Source of the DNA: Nocardia ninae NBRC 108245
GTDB taxonomy: Bacteria > Actinomycetota > Actinomycetes > Mycobacteriales > Mycobacteriaceae
Direction of reading: 5' to 3'
Length of the DNA stretch: 42,059 nucleotides
Assembly (NCBI RefSeq): GCF_007990755.1
Contig: NZ_BJXA01000077.1
Coordinates: 1-42,059 of the forward strand
The notes under the pieces were generated by a model. It saw only the letters and a program-made list of their open reading frames with translations. It was not told the DNA's origin and ran no database searches. The translations under genes were made by a program, and so were the position numbers. Every line of letters starts with the position of its first letter. Position 1 is the first letter of the stretch. Below are positions 15,872 through 24,206 of this stretch, piece after piece.

Positions 15872-16771
15872 TCAGGTGAACACGACCGTGCGGCGCCCGT
15901 GCACGAGCACCCGGCCCTCCAGATGCCAGCGCAGGCCACGCGCGAGCACGACGCGTTCGATGTCGCGGCCCTGCCGGACCATGTCCCGCACGTCGTCGGC
16001 GTGGTCGATGCGGCTCACGTCCTGCTCGATGATCGGGCCCGCGTCCAGTTCCGCGGTGACGTAGTGGCAAGTGGCGCCGATCAGCTTCACGCCGCGGGCG
16101 AAGGCCTGGTGGTACGGGCGGGCGCCGACGAACGAGGGCAGAAAGCTGTGGTGGATATTGATCGCCCGCCCTGCCCAGTGCGCGCACAGTTCCGGCGGCA
16201 GCACCTGCATGAAGCGGGCGAGTACCACCGCGTCCGGGTTGTGCGAGTCGACCAGCGCGCGTAGTTCGGCGAAGGCGGGCCCACGCTCTGCCGGGTCCTT
16301 CGGGAACGGCACATGATGGAACTTCACCCCGTGGGCGTTGGTCATCTCGGCCAGATCGGGGTGGTTGCCGATCACCGCCTCGATGGTCGCGGGCAGCTCG
16401 CCGCTGGCGGCACGCCCGAGCAGGTCGTGCAGGCAGTGCCCGTCCTTGCTGACCAGCAGCACCGCTCTGCGGCGTGCGCCGGAGTCGAGCAGCTGCCATT
16501 CCGTCTCCGGTCCCAGCTCGGCGGCCACCGTCGCGAATCGGTCGCGCAGCTCCGCCATGCCGAACGGCACCGTCGCGGCCTTGATCGCCTGCCGGGTGAA
16601 GAACCAGCCGTTGTCGGCGTCGGAGTGGTAGCCCGCCTCCACGATCGACCCGCCGAACTCGGCGATGAGCGAGGTGATCCGGGCGATGATGCCGGGCCGG
16701 TCGGGGCAGCCGAGCGTCAGCACGAAGCGTCTATCGTCCAGGGCGGGTGGAGCGGAACTCATGAGGCTCAT
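15872..16771 (-). CDS. purU: Formyltetrahydrofolate deformylase
   Basis: 299 aa. Hydrolyses 10-formyltetrahydrofolate to tetrahydrofolate and formate, balancing one-carbon pools and supplying formate for purine synthesis. The N-terminal ACT domain (about 15-90) starts RFVLTLGCPDRPGIIARITS. The C-terminal formyltransferase domain shows MQVLPPELC, then the INIHHSFLPSF catalytic motif and GATCHYVTAELDAGPII with the conserved His-Tyr and Asp. Length matches the family. Start ATG 16771; another ATG at 16762 is possible. A perfect hairpin directly abuts the start codon. It is convergent with the alpha/beta hydrolase, leaving 18 nt. Confidence 0.93.
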   Translation of the reverse strand: MSLMSSAPPALDDRRFVLTLGCPDRPGIIARITSLIAEFGGSIVEAGYHSDADNGWFFTRQAIKAATVPFGMAELRDRFATVAAELGPETEWQLLDSGARRRAVLLVSKDGHCLHDLLGRAASGELPATIEAVIGNHPDLAEMTNAHGVKFHHVPFPKDPAERGPAFAELRALVDSHNPDAVVLARFMQVLPPELCAHWAGRAINIHHSFLPSFVGARPYHQAFARGVKLIGATCHYVTAELDAGPIIEQDVSRIDHADDVRDMVRQGRDIERVVLARGLRWHLEGRVLVHGRRTVVFT

Positions 16772-16793
16772 CTTTCCAGGTCAGCCTGGAAAG
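16772..16793 (-). promoter_or_regulatory. Hairpin overlapping the purU ribosome-binding site
   Basis: CTTTCCAGG and CCTGGAAAG form a perfect 9-bp stem with a 4-nt loop immediately next to the purU ATG at 16771. The GGAAAG that would serve as Shine-Dalgarno is inside the stem. In RNA this would hide the ribosome-binding site unless opened, or it could be a protein operator in DNA. Confidence 0.55.
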
Positions 16794-16831
16794 GAGCGCA
16801 GGAGGTTTGCTGGGATCCGGCGGCGTAGCGG

Positions 16832-17383
16832 TCAGAGATCGTAAAACGGTTCGGGGTAGTGGAATTCGCCCGTGATGCGCGGGTCGTAGGCGCTGAGCGG
16901 GCGGACCTGGAAGTGCGAAAGCCAGGCGGGAACGTCGGGGGTGATGCCGAGGCGGGCCGCCGGGACGAAGCCGAATTGCGGGTAGTAGTCGAGGTGGCCG
17001 AGCAGGCAGACGAGCGGTTCGTCGAGGGCGTCGGCAGCGCCGAGGGCCGCGTGCATGAGCGCGGAGCCGACACCGCTGTGCTGATGTTCGGCCACGACAC
17101 CGATGGGGCCCAGCGCGAGGACGGGGAAGGGGCCGACGGCGGCCCGGGTGAGGCAGACATGTCCGATGACGGTTTTGTACTCCACCGCCACCATCGAGAG
17201 GGTCGGGATCCAGCCGGGGTCGCTGCGCAGCCGGGCGACCAGATCGACCTCGGGCGGATCGGCCCCGTCGTTCTCAGATGGTTCACCGGTGCGGTCGCCG
17301 TCCGCCTGAAGCGGACCGAACGCGCTGCGATGGACGGCGGCGATCTCGGCGATGTCGTCGGCGCGCTCGCGACGGATCAGCAC
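16832..17383 (-). CDS. GNAT-family N-acetyltransferase
   Basis: 183 aa from GTG 17383, which has GGAGGAGA upstream. The start IRRERADDIAEIAAVHRSAF is a normal GNAT beta1-alpha1. The acetyl-CoA-binding motif A is seen in LGPIGVVAEHQHSGVGSALM, with the usual Q-x-x-G-x-G/A replaced by HSGVG. The C-terminal part YYPQFGFVPAARLGI matches the YxxxGF strand of predicted acetyltransferases of the YhbS type. Substrate unknown. It is transcribed toward purU with 60 nt between, and is divergent from deoC. Confidence 0.85.
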   Translation of the reverse strand: MLIRRERADDIAEIAAVHRSAFGPLQADGDRTGEPSENDGADPPEVDLVARLRSDPGWIPTLSMVAVEYKTVIGHVCLTRAAVGPFPVLALGPIGVVAEHQHSGVGSALMHAALGAADALDEPLVCLLGHLDYYPQFGFVPAARLGITPDVPAWLSHFQVRPLSAYDPRITGEFHYPEPFYDL

Positions 17384-17450
17384 GGTGTCGTCTCCTCCCG
17401 AACAAGTAGGGGCCCATCCGCACACGTTAATCAGTCGACCGCTGCGTCAC

Positions 17451-17472
17451 TACTGGCGATCTGTCACCAGTA
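17451..17472. promoter_or_regulatory. Inverted repeat TACTGG-N10-CCAGTA between GNAT and deoC
   Basis: Perfect 6-bp arms 17451-17456 and 17467-17472, nested within a wider CGCACAC (17419-17425) / GTGTGCG (17476-17482) pair. It sits in the divergent promoter region. It could be a regulator site; the low arm length makes chance possible. Confidence 0.35.
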
Positions 17473-17538
17473 CGAGTGTGCGGGAGTGTCGCCAGGCGCG
17501 CAACGGAATTCGCCACCGGTGTGCCAGACTCTCAGCTC

Positions 17539-18207
17539 ATGGCAAGTTCCGCGTCACTCACCAGGGCCGAAGTCGCCGCCATGATCGATCACACACTGCT
17601 GGCGCCGGGGGCGACCCCCGACGACGTCGCCGCGTTGATCTACGAAGCCCGCGAACTGGGGGTGCTGGCGATCTGCGTGTCCCCGTCGATGTTGCCGGTG
17701 CGCGCGCAGGGGCTGGTGGTCGCGACCGTCGCCGGATTCCCGTCCGGCAAACACCATTCGCTGGTCAAGGGCGCCGAGGCCCGGCTCGCGGTGGACCAGG
17801 GCGCGACCGAGGTGGACATGGTCATCGACGTCGGCGCGGCGCTGGCCGGCGACTACAACGCGGTGCTCTCCGACATCGTCACGGTGCGCGAGGCGATCGG
17901 CGACCGTGCGGTGCTCAAGGTGATCATCGAGGCGGCCGCGCTGCCGGACGCCGCGATCGTCGAGGTCTGCCGGGTCGCCGAGCGCGCGGGCGCGAATTTC
18001 GTGAAGACCTCCACCGGTTTTCACCCCGCGGGCGGGGCCAGCGTGCACGCGGTCGAGCTGATGGCGGCGACTGTCGGCGGGCGGCTCGGGGTCAAGGCGA
18101 GCGGCGGCATCCGCACCGCCGCGGCCGCGGCGGACCTGATCGCGGCGGGCGCGACGCGGCTCGGGTTGTCGAAGTCGCGCGAGGTGCTCGACGGGTTCCC
18201 GGCCTGA
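17539..18207 (+). CDS. deoC: Deoxyribose-phosphate aldolase
   Basis: 222 aa. Cleaves 2-deoxyribose 5-phosphate into glyceraldehyde 3-phosphate and acetaldehyde in deoxynucleoside catabolism. The Schiff-base lysine is K156 in FVKTSTGF, the second active-site lysine is K186 in GVKASGGIR, and D93 lies in EVDMVIDVG. Family length and all motifs are normal. ATG 17539 is taken; an in-frame GTG at 17521 is possible. No clear Shine-Dalgarno is seen, so a leaderless or short-leader message is likely. Same position as M. tuberculosis Rv0478. Confidence 0.94.
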   Translation: MASSASLTRAEVAAMIDHTLLAPGATPDDVAALIYEARELGVLAICVSPSMLPVRAQGLVVATVAGFPSGKHHSLVKGAEARLAVDQGATEVDMVIDVGAALAGDYNAVLSDIVTVREAIGDRAVLKVIIEAAALPDAAIVEVCRVAERAGANFVKTSTGFHPAGGASVHAVELMAATVGGRLGVKASGGIRTAAAAADLIAAGATRLGLSKSREVLDGFPA

Positions 18208-18296
18208 GCCGGCGCTGAGCTCGCGGCTACAGCCGCTCGTCCGCGAATGCCGCTGCGGCTCCGCGGGTCTCGGTCCGCCCGCCGCTCCGAGACAGC

Positions 18297-19025
18297 TCAG
18301 GCGCAGGTGGCGTTCGCGTTCTCGGCGGCGGGCAACTCGGCGCGACCGCCCGCGAGCTTGACCGCGATGCCGTCGTCGGTCACCTTCACCTCGGTCGGCG
18401 CCATGTTGTACGGGTAACTCTGCAGGCTCTTGGTGAACACCTCGACGATGCCCTGCACGAGGTCGGTGGGCAGCCCCATGCCGAGCAGCTGCGCTGACAT
18501 CGTCTCCACCTCGATGACCCCGCCCTTGATCACCGGCTTGACCTGCAACTGGGCCAGCCCGCCGAGCACATCCAGGGTCAGCATGTCCGAGGCCGCCGAC
18601 GAGCGCACGCCGCTGACCAGGCCGCCGAGCGTCTGCCGGATGCCGTCGTTGTGCCAGGTGACATCGGCCGACGAACTGCCGATCACGCCGCCGCCGCGGC
18701 CGTTGTCGGTCACCTCGACGCCGTGGAACTCGGCGTGCACCACCATGCCGACCGCGGGGCCGAACTTGGTGTCGTCGCTGTCCACCTTCACCGTCGGCAC
18801 CTTGCCGTCGATCCAGGTGATCAGCATCGGTTTGGCGCCGAAGCCGACGTCGATCTTCGAGCCCATCTCCTTCTCGAATTGCGTGCTGATGCACTGGGAG
18901 ACGGTGTGCCTGGCGTACGCCTCGCCGCCGGCCAAGGCCGTGGCCAGCAGGATCGCTACCACGGTCAGGGCGATCAGCAGGGCTCGCCGGGTGATCGTCT
19001 TGGTGGGCCTTGGCTGCGTACTCAT
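18297..19025 (-). CDS. DUF2993-family (LmeA-like) membrane-anchored protein
   Basis: 242 aa from ATG 19025 (GGAAGA nine nt upstream). One N-terminal transmembrane or signal-anchor helix (ALLIALTVVAILLATALAGG) is followed by a long extracytoplasmic beta-rich region that begins with EAYARHTVSQCISTQFEKEM, typical of DUF2993. It has two Cys (SQC near 54 and the final TCA) that could pair. Known DUF2993 member LmeA of mycobacteria is a periplasmic lipid-binding protein for lipomannan elongation; whether this one does the same is not established. It occupies the place of Rv0479c after deoC. The convergent 89-nt gap to deoC is GC-rich with short hairpin potential only. Confidence 0.78.
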   Translation of the reverse strand: MSTQPRPTKTITRRALLIALTVVAILLATALAGGEAYARHTVSQCISTQFEKEMGSKIDVGFGAKPMLITWIDGKVPTVKVDSDDTKFGPAVGMVVHAEFHGVEVTDNGRGGGVIGSSSADVTWHNDGIRQTLGGLVSGVRSSAASDMLTLDVLGGLAQLQVKPVIKGGVIEVETMSAQLLGMGLPTDLVQGIVEVFTKSLQSYPYNMAPTEVKVTDDGIAVKLAGGRAELPAAENANATCA

Positions 19026-19084
19026 GCGGCTGATTCTTCCCGACGTTTCTGTGCCGTCTCTGAGGGGGCGATGAGGGGTTCGAA

Positions 19085-19098
19085 TGTGACATGTGACA
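19085..19098. repeat. Tandem TGTGACA heptamers in a divergent promoter region
   Basis: TGTGACA occurs at 19085-19091 and 19092-19098, between the starts of the DUF2993 gene (minus) and the AbiEi-like gene (plus). It could be a binding site for a regulator; nothing else supports it. Confidence 0.35.
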
Positions 19099-19124
19099 CA
19101 GGATTCGAGCGTAGCCTTAGGCAC

Positions 19125-19733
19125 ATGGCTGGCGAGGCGGCGGGCCGGGCCCTCGGTTCCGCGGAACACGGCTGGCGTGTGCTGCGGCGATTGGCCGGTC
19201 GCCACGCGGGTTTCTTCACCACCCGCCAGGTGGTGCGCACCCGGTGTGAGGCGCGGGTCCGGATCGCGCTCGGCGACGGCTCGGTGACCCGGGCGGGGGT
19301 CGGGTTGCTCCGACTATCCGAATGGCCTGCTGGTCCGCTCGACGAATACGCCATGTGGGCAGCCTGGTTCGACGGCGCCGCCGCGGTCTCCCATCACAGC
19401 GCGGCCGAACTGCACGGCATCGGCCGACTACGCCCCCGATTCCTGCACCTGTCGGTGGGTTCGGGCCGCCCACCGGTGACCCCGCGACTGGTGGTGCTGC
19501 GCCGCTCACTGATCGGCACCGAAATCGAGTCGGCGGGTCCGTTCTTGGTGACAACACCGCTGCGCACGGTGCTCGATCTGGCCGAAGCGGACATCGGCCA
19601 GTCCGCACTCGACGAGGTGGTCGCCGACGCGGTCGCCATCAACCGCTGCGCGAGCGACGAAATCCGCACCGCCGGTGCGAGTCTGACACCACGCGCGGCC
19701 GCCAGAGTTTATCGGGCCCTGGCCAGCGCGTAA
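19125..19733 (+). CDS. AbiEi-like antitoxin-domain protein, solitary
   Basis: 202 aa. The N-terminal part has a winged-helix pattern (RHAGFFTTRQVVRTRCEAR), then an ALGDGSVTRAGVGLLRL segment and the middle AVSHHSAAELHGIG, as seen in proteins annotated as type IV toxin-antitoxin AbiEi antitoxin domain / DUF559-like. No AbiEii nucleotidyltransferase partner lies beside it, so a toxin-antitoxin role is doubtful; many actinobacteria have such solitary copies. ATG 19125 has no Shine-Dalgarno, but TAGCCT lies seven nt before it, suggesting a leaderless transcript. Tandem TGTGACA heptamers lie in the divergent region shared with the DUF2993 gene. Confidence 0.65.
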   Translation: MAGEAAGRALGSAEHGWRVLRRLAGRHAGFFTTRQVVRTRCEARVRIALGDGSVTRAGVGLLRLSEWPAGPLDEYAMWAAWFDGAAAVSHHSAAELHGIGRLRPRFLHLSVGSGRPPVTPRLVVLRRSLIGTEIESAGPFLVTTPLRTVLDLAEADIGQSALDEVVADAVAINRCASDEIRTAGASLTPRAAARVYRALASA

Positions 19734-19826
19734 CCGACGCGTGGAAGTGTGCGTGATCGACGCACGAAAATATCAGTGACGCACGGTAAGTCGGCGCAGG
19801 CACCGGTCACGGCTGTTGTGCGAGCC

Positions 19827-20645
19827 TCAGAACGCCCGGGGCGGCTCGAGTTTCGGCGCGACCGTATCCCACGGCACCGAAAGCACACAGTCGCGCATGC
19901 GGCGACGATAGGTGCGCAATGGAAAACCTTCCTGCCGTAGCGATTCGGCGGCAGCGCGCCAGCGGATGCGCGGTCCGAAGGGGGCCAGGGGCGCGGCGCG
20001 GGCCCAGGCTCGGTCGGCGGCGGTGAGCAGGGTGTGGATTCGCTCGCCCGGAACATTGCGATGGATCAAGGCTTTCGGCAGCCGCTCGGCGATATCGGAG
20101 GGCTGGGCGACGGTGAACGGATCCCAGGCGAGGGTGAGCGATTGCGGGCCGGTGCGGTCCAGCAGCACCCAGGCGCAGCGGCGGCCCAGTTCGTCGCAGG
20201 TGCCGTCGATCAGCAGGCCGCCGGGGGCGAGATTGGACAGGATGGTCGACCAGGCTTCGGGCACCGCCGCCTCCGGGTATTGCCGCAGCACGTTGAACGC
20301 GCGCACCAGAACCGGTCGCAGCCCGGCCAATTCGAACCCGCCGCGGGCGAAGGTGACGCCGTCGCGACCGGGCACCACCCGGGCCGGATCGATCTCGAGG
20401 CCGACGACCCGGACCTCCGGCCGCACGGTGCGCAGCCGTGCCGCCAGTTCCAGCGTGGTCCACGGGCTGGCCCCGTAACCGAGATCGACGACCAGTGGAT
20501 CGGTCGCCGCGCGCAGCCGCGCCACCACCGACTCGTCGTGGGTCAACCAGCGATCGCTGCGGCGTAGCCGGTTGACGCCGGTGGTGCCGCGGGTGATGGA
20601 GCCTAAGGGTTTGGTCAGCGGGTCGGGTGGTGGTCGTCGAGCCAC
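19827..20645 (-). CDS. Probable SAM-dependent methyltransferase
   Basis: 272 aa. A motif I variant [20 protein letters not shown] is followed by [11 protein letters not shown] (acidic end of strand 2), [11 protein letters not shown] and [20 protein letters not shown], giving the order of a Rossmann methyltransferase. The C-terminal half is less typical. The GTG start at 20645 overlaps the upstream DUF2505 gene by 31 nt; no later ATG or GTG lies near the N-terminus, so the overlap is probably real and the genes are coupled. Substrate unknown. About 90 nt separate it from the convergent AbiEi-like gene. Confidence 0.7.
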   Translation of the reverse strand: MARRPPPDPLTKPLGSITRGTTGVNRLRRSDRWLTHDESVVARLRAATDPLVVDLGYGASPWTTLELAARLRTVRPEVRVVGLEIDPARVVPGRDGVTFARGGFELAGLRPVLVRAFNVLRQYPEAAVPEAWSTILSNLAPGGLLIDGTCDELGRRCAWVLLDRTGPQSLTLAWDPFTVAQPSDIAERLPKALIHRNVPGERIHTLLTAADRAWARAAPLAPFGPRIRWRAAAESLRQEGFPLRTYRRRMRDCVLSVPWDTVAPKLEPPRAF

Positions 20646-21136
20646 TGCACGGTGAACTCGGCTTCGGCCCGGAACAGGTCGATCAGGTTCACCAGCATCA
20701 GCTGCTCGAGCCGGGGCCCGACCATCGGGATGAACACCTTCGCCTCCGAGGAGAAGCGCATGGTGCAGCCGGTATCGGTGGGGAACAGGCGGATGGTGCC
20801 GCCGAGGCTGCCCGGCCCGGCCGGGATCGAGGCCGAGTATTTGCCGATGATCTCCTCGGCGCCGAACGGCCCGTAGCTCTCCTTGCGGGTGATCACCATG
20901 TCCTTGCGCATCACGGCCTGGGCGATCTCGGGCAGCATGTCGCGCGGCAGGATGTGGTGCAGTTCGACGTCGATGCCGCCGTCACCGGCCTCCAGGTGCG
21001 CCACTTCGTTGCCCGGCGAGTACTTCCGCATCTCCGCCATCCGTGCGTCCCAGTAGTCGCGGTTCGACAGCGCCGCGTACAGCTCCTTGGTGGTGTGCAA
21101 CGGGTAGCGCGCGGAGTAATCCAATCGACGGGCCAT
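20615..21136 (-). CDS. DUF2505-family protein, copy 1
   Basis: 173 aa. It begins [20 protein letters not shown] and has a long beta-rich body ending [18 protein letters not shown], as in the DUF2505 group of START/SRPBCC-like small proteins. Function unknown; the fold is expected to bind a hydrophobic ligand. It is a clear paralog of the next gene upstream, sharing the AxxxSARY-type N-terminus, the DxYWxxR segment and the C-terminal helix with WLD. TAATCT lies eight nt before ATG 21136, suggesting its own short-leader promoter. It overlaps the methyltransferase gene downstream by 31 nt. Confidence 0.8.
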   Translation of the reverse strand: MARRLDYSARYPLHTTKELYAALSNRDYWDARMAEMRKYSPGNEVAHLEAGDGGIDVELHHILPRDMLPEIAQAVMRKDMVITRKESYGPFGAEEIIGKYSASIPAGPGSLGGTIRLFPTDTGCTMRFSSEAKVFIPMVGPRLEQLMLVNLIDLFRAEAEFTVQWLDDHHPTR

Positions 21137-21201
21137 GGATCCAGAGATTACTGGGTGGCGCGGCCCCGGCCTCGCTCGGCGGTAGGGTCCACAAAAAAGG
21201 T

Positions 21202-21237
21202 GAGCGGGAAGTGTGCTGTCGCAACAACTTCCCGCTC
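21202..21237 (-). terminator. Intrinsic terminator of the upstream DUF2505 gene
   Basis: Perfect 11-bp stem GAGCGGGAAGT (21202-21212) with ACTTCCCGCTC (21227-21237) and a 14-nt loop. On the minus strand it is followed within a few nt by six T residues (A run at 21193-21198 on the plus strand). This is one of the few hairpins in the window with a proper U tract. Confidence 0.85.
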
Positions 21238-21259
21238 CGAAGGGCTGATTCTCCGCGTG

Positions 21260-21745
21260 TCAGTGCGCGTCGAGCCAGGTGTTGGTGAACTCTTCCTCGT
21301 TCTTCAGCACCTCGGTCAGGTGCTCGGCGATCGCGGCCTCGATCTTGCCGCCGAACAGCGGGATCTTCACCTCGATGGTGCCGTTGGCGGCGGCGGTCGA
21401 GCCCGCGCCGTCCTCCCGCAGCGTGATGGTGCCGCGCACCTCGGCGGGCGCGCCCTCGACGGTCGCCTGGAAGGTGGCGGCGTCGCCGGTCCAGTTCTCC
21501 ACGCGGGGGATGATCAGGTCGCCGGGGCGGACCGCGGTGATCGCGGCGGGCAGCAGCTCGGCGGCGATGGCCTGCACCAGCTGGACGCGGATCTGGTCGC
21601 CCTGCACACTCACCGAGTCGAGCCGGGCATTCGGCCCGCCGACCTCGGCAACGCGGTCTTTCCAGTACTGGTCGTTCGCGAACGCCGCGCGCACGGCGGC
21701 AGCGGGATGCGAGTAGCGGGCCGTGTACGCCAGCGGTGTAGCCAT
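21260..21745 (-). CDS. DUF2505-family protein, copy 2
   Basis: 161 aa. It begins [20 protein letters not shown] and contains [14 protein letters not shown], matching the same segments of the neighbouring DUF2505 protein at lower identity, with the same C-terminal helix ([12 protein letters not shown]). An SRPBCC-like ligand-binding fold is expected for the family; no ligand is known. The pair is a tandem duplication that has diverged considerably, each with its own transcription signals: an intrinsic terminator lies between them. ATG 21745 is only 24 nt from the murB start on the other strand, so the two promoters overlap or face each other. Confidence 0.8.
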   Translation of the reverse strand: MATPLAYTARYSHPAAAVRAAFANDQYWKDRVAEVGGPNARLDSVSVQGDQIRVQLVQAIAAELLPAAITAVRPGDLIIPRVENWTGDAATFQATVEGAPAEVRGTITLREDGAGSTAAANGTIEVKIPLFGGKIEAAIAEHLTEVLKNEEEFTNTWLDAH

Positions 21746-21757
21746 GGTCGGACACGC

Positions 21758-21763
21758 TACCGT
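21758..21763 (+). promoter_or_regulatory. -10 element of leaderless murB
   Basis: TACCGT six nt before GTG 21770, with no Shine-Dalgarno. The identical hexamer and spacing occurs at ppx (40595-40600, GTG 40607), supporting a leaderless start. Confidence 0.5.
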
Positions 21764-21769
21764 CTGCCT

Positions 21770-22864
21770 GTGCGAACTTCACGTGTGGTGCCGTCGGATG
21801 TGCTGGCCGCCACCGGTGCCCGGATCCGCGAATCGGTGCCGCTTGCCGAGCTGACCACGCTGCGGGTCGGCGGTCCGGCCACGGTCGCCGAGTGCGCGAC
21901 CACCGAATCGCTGGTGGCGACGGTGCGCGCGCTGGACGCGGCGGGGATCCCGGTGCTGCTCATCGCGGGCGGTTCCAACCTGCTGATCAGCGACGACGGT
22001 TTCGATGGCGTGGTGGTGCGGGTGGCGACCGAGGGCGTCGAGCTCGGTGCCGAGGGTGTGCGGGCCGAGGCAGGCGCGAATTGGGACGCGGTCGTCGCGG
22101 CGACCGTCGCCGCGGGGCTCGGTGGGCTGGAATGTCTGTCCGGAATCCCCGGTTCGGCCGGGGCGACGCCGGTGCAGAACGTCGGAGCGTACGGCGCGGA
22201 GGTGGCGAACCTGCTGCGCCGGGTGCAGTTGCTCGACCGCCACAGCGGTGTGATCCGCTGGGTCGAGCCCGATGAGCTCGGTTTCGGTTATCGCACCAGC
22301 GTGCTCAAGCACCGCGACGACGCACTGGTGCTCGCAGTCGAGTTCGCCCTCGACCCGAGCGGTGCGAGCGTGCCCCTGCGCTTCGGCGAGCTGGCGACCC
22401 TGCTCGGCGCCGCGAACGGTGAATCCCGCCCGGCCGCCCAGGTCCGCGACGCCGTGCTGCGCCTGCGCGCGGGCAAGGGCATGGTCCTCGACCCCGCCGA
22501 CCACGACACCTGGAGCGCAGGCTCCTTCTTCACCAACCCGGTCGTGCCCGAGGATCGCGTGCCCGAGGTGCGCGCCGCGATCTCGGCGCATGTGGGTGAT
22601 GTCACGGTGCCGACCTATCCGGCGCCGAACGGGGTCAAATTCTCCGCGGGCTGGCTCATCGAACGCGCCGGTTTCGCCAAGGGCTTCCCCGCCCCCGACG
22701 CACCCGCCCGGCTGTCCACGAAACACACGCTCGCGCTGACGAATCGCGGGGCAGCGACCGCCGCCGATCTGGTGCAATTGGCCAGGACGGTGCGCGATGG
22801 AGTGGCCGAGCGATTCGGCATCCGGCTCGAGCCCGAGCCGGTCACCGTCGGCGTGACGTTGTAG
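21770..22864 (+). CDS. murB: UDP-N-acetylenolpyruvoylglucosamine reductase
   Basis: 364 aa. FAD- and NADPH-dependent reductase making UDP-MurNAc, the second committed step of peptidoglycan precursor synthesis in the cytoplasm. Seen in order: [13 protein letters not shown], the FAD loop [14 protein letters not shown], then [29 protein letters not shown], the active-site serine in [12 protein letters not shown], and [13 protein letters not shown]. Type I MurB with the extra C-terminal region. GTG 21770 is chosen because the family N-terminus fits there; the very long open frame upstream is antisense to the DUF2505 genes. Matches Rv0482 and, as in M. tuberculosis, is followed by an L,D-transpeptidase. 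Confidence 0.94.
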   Translation: MRTSRVVPSDVLAATGARIRESVPLAELTTLRVGGPATVAECATTESLVATVRALDAAGIPVLLIAGGSNLLISDDGFDGVVVRVATEGVELGAEGVRAEAGANWDAVVAATVAAGLGGLECLSGIPGSAGATPVQNVGAYGAEVANLLRRVQLLDRHSGVIRWVEPDELGFGYRTSVLKHRDDALVLAVEFALDPSGASVPLRFGELATLLGAANGESRPAAQVRDAVLRLRAGKGMVLDPADHDTWSAGSFFTNPVVPEDRVPEVRAAISAHVGDVTVPTYPAPNGVKFSAGWLIERAGFAKGFPAPDAPARLSTKHTLALTNRGAATAADLVQLARTVRDGVAERFGIRLEPEPVTVGVTL

Positions 22865-22931
22865 CCGGTGAAACGGACACCACACCTTTCGCTAGTCAAT
22901 CGAACGAGTTTGCCCGCGTAAATTCGATGTG

Positions 22932-24164
22932 GTGAGCAAGCGTCCAGTGATCCGTAGACCGGTCGCCGCGGTATCGGCCGTGCTGCTCGTCGTGGTCGCC
23001 TTGGTGGCCGGATGCAGCACCGGCAGCGGCGATAACAGCAACTCCTCCCGCGAAGCAGGCCCCGTCGCCAAGGTCGCCCTGGCGCCGGAGAACAACGCCA
23101 AGAAGGTCAACCCGACGGCACCCGTCTCGGTCACCGTCACCGACGGCACCATCGACCAGGTGGCGTTGACCAACGCCAACGGCAAACAGGTCGCCGGTGA
23201 ATTCACCCCGGACAAGCGCGTTTACACCATCACCGAGCCGCTCGGCTACGACGCCACCTACACCTGGTCCGGCACCGCGGTCGGCACCGATCGCAAGCCG
23301 ATCCCGATCGACGGCACGTTCACCACGCTCGCGCCCAAGACCACCGTCCCGGCGACCATCAACATCGCCGACAACCAGGAGGTCGGCATCGCCGCGCCGA
23401 TCATCCTGCAGTTCAAGGCTTCCGTGCAGAACAAGGCCGCGGTGGAGAAGGCGATGACCATCACCACCGACCCGCCCACCGAGGGCGCATGGGCCTGGTT
23501 TCCCGACGACAACGGCTCGCGATTGCATTGGCGCCCCAAGAATTACTGGGCGCCCGGCACCACGGTGCACGTCGCGGCCAAGCTCTACGGCCTGGATCTC
23601 GGCGACGGCAACTACGGATACTCCGACCTGACAACGGATTTCCGCATCGGCCGCAGCCAGATCGTGAAAGCCAACGCGCCGAGCCACCGCATGCAGGTGG
23701 TGCGCGACGGCCAGACCATCTTCGATTTCGCGGTCAGTTACGGCGAGGGCAACGAGCCGCGCAACGTCACCCGCTCCGGGTTGCACGTGGTCACCGAGAA
23801 GTACGAAGACTTCATGATGTCGAACCCGCCGTTCTACACCAACGTTCGCGAGCGCTGGGCCGTACGCATCTCCAACAACGGCGAATTCATCCACGCCAAC
23901 CCGGAATCGCTGTCCGCCCAGGGTTCCTCGAACGTCACCAACGGCTGCATCAACCTCTCGCCCGCCGACGCGCAGGCCTACTTCGGGACCGCGCTCTACG
24001 GCGACCCGGTGGAGGTCACCGGCACCTCTATCCCGCTCTCGGCCGCCGACGGCGACCTGTACGACTGGACCATCGACTGGGCCACCTGGAAAACCATGTC
24101 CGCCTTGGACGGTTCTACCTCGGTCATCACCGCGACCCCGGTCGCACCGGGCCCGCCACGGTAG
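22932..24164 (+). CDS. L,D-transpeptidase lipoprotein (LprQ / LdtMt5-like)
   Basis: 410 aa. Forms 3-3 cross-links in peptidoglycan and/or anchors proteins outside the membrane. The lipoprotein signal ends in LVALVAGC, with the lipidated Cys at residue 28. Two Ig-like domains follow (about 45-250), then a YkuD catalytic domain with THE-less HANPESL and the active site [16 protein letters not shown], Cys at residue 339. The C-terminal extension with WTIDWATWK is typical of this subfamily. GTG 22932 is preferred over GTG 22929 because TAAATT (22919-22924) lies seven nt before it, suggesting leaderless translation. It lies downstream of murB as in Rv0482-Rv0483, with a 67-nt gap. Confidence 0.92.
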   Translation: MSKRPVIRRPVAAVSAVLLVVVALVAGCSTGSGDNSNSSREAGPVAKVALAPENNAKKVNPTAPVSVTVTDGTIDQVALTNANGKQVAGEFTPDKRVYTITEPLGYDATYTWSGTAVGTDRKPIPIDGTFTTLAPKTTVPATINIADNQEVGIAAPIILQFKASVQNKAAVEKAMTITTDPPTEGAWAWFPDDNGSRLHWRPKNYWAPGTTVHVAAKLYGLDLGDGNYGYSDLTTDFRIGRSQIVKANAPSHRMQVVRDGQTIFDFAVSYGEGNEPRNVTRSGLHVVTEKYEDFMMSNPPFYTNVRERWAVRISNNGEFIHANPESLSAQGSSNVTNGCINLSPADAQAYFGTALYGDPVEVTGTSIPLSAADGDLYDWTIDWATWKTMSALDGSTSVITATPVAPGPPR

Positions 24165-24206
24165 GTTCGACCTCGTTGATATCGATGTGCTCGACGAGAA
24201 GGTGAC

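Noticed and set aside
18208-18296. Strong terminator between deoC and the DUF2993 gene
   Set aside because: Only short GC-rich pairings were found; no long stem comparable to the other terminators.
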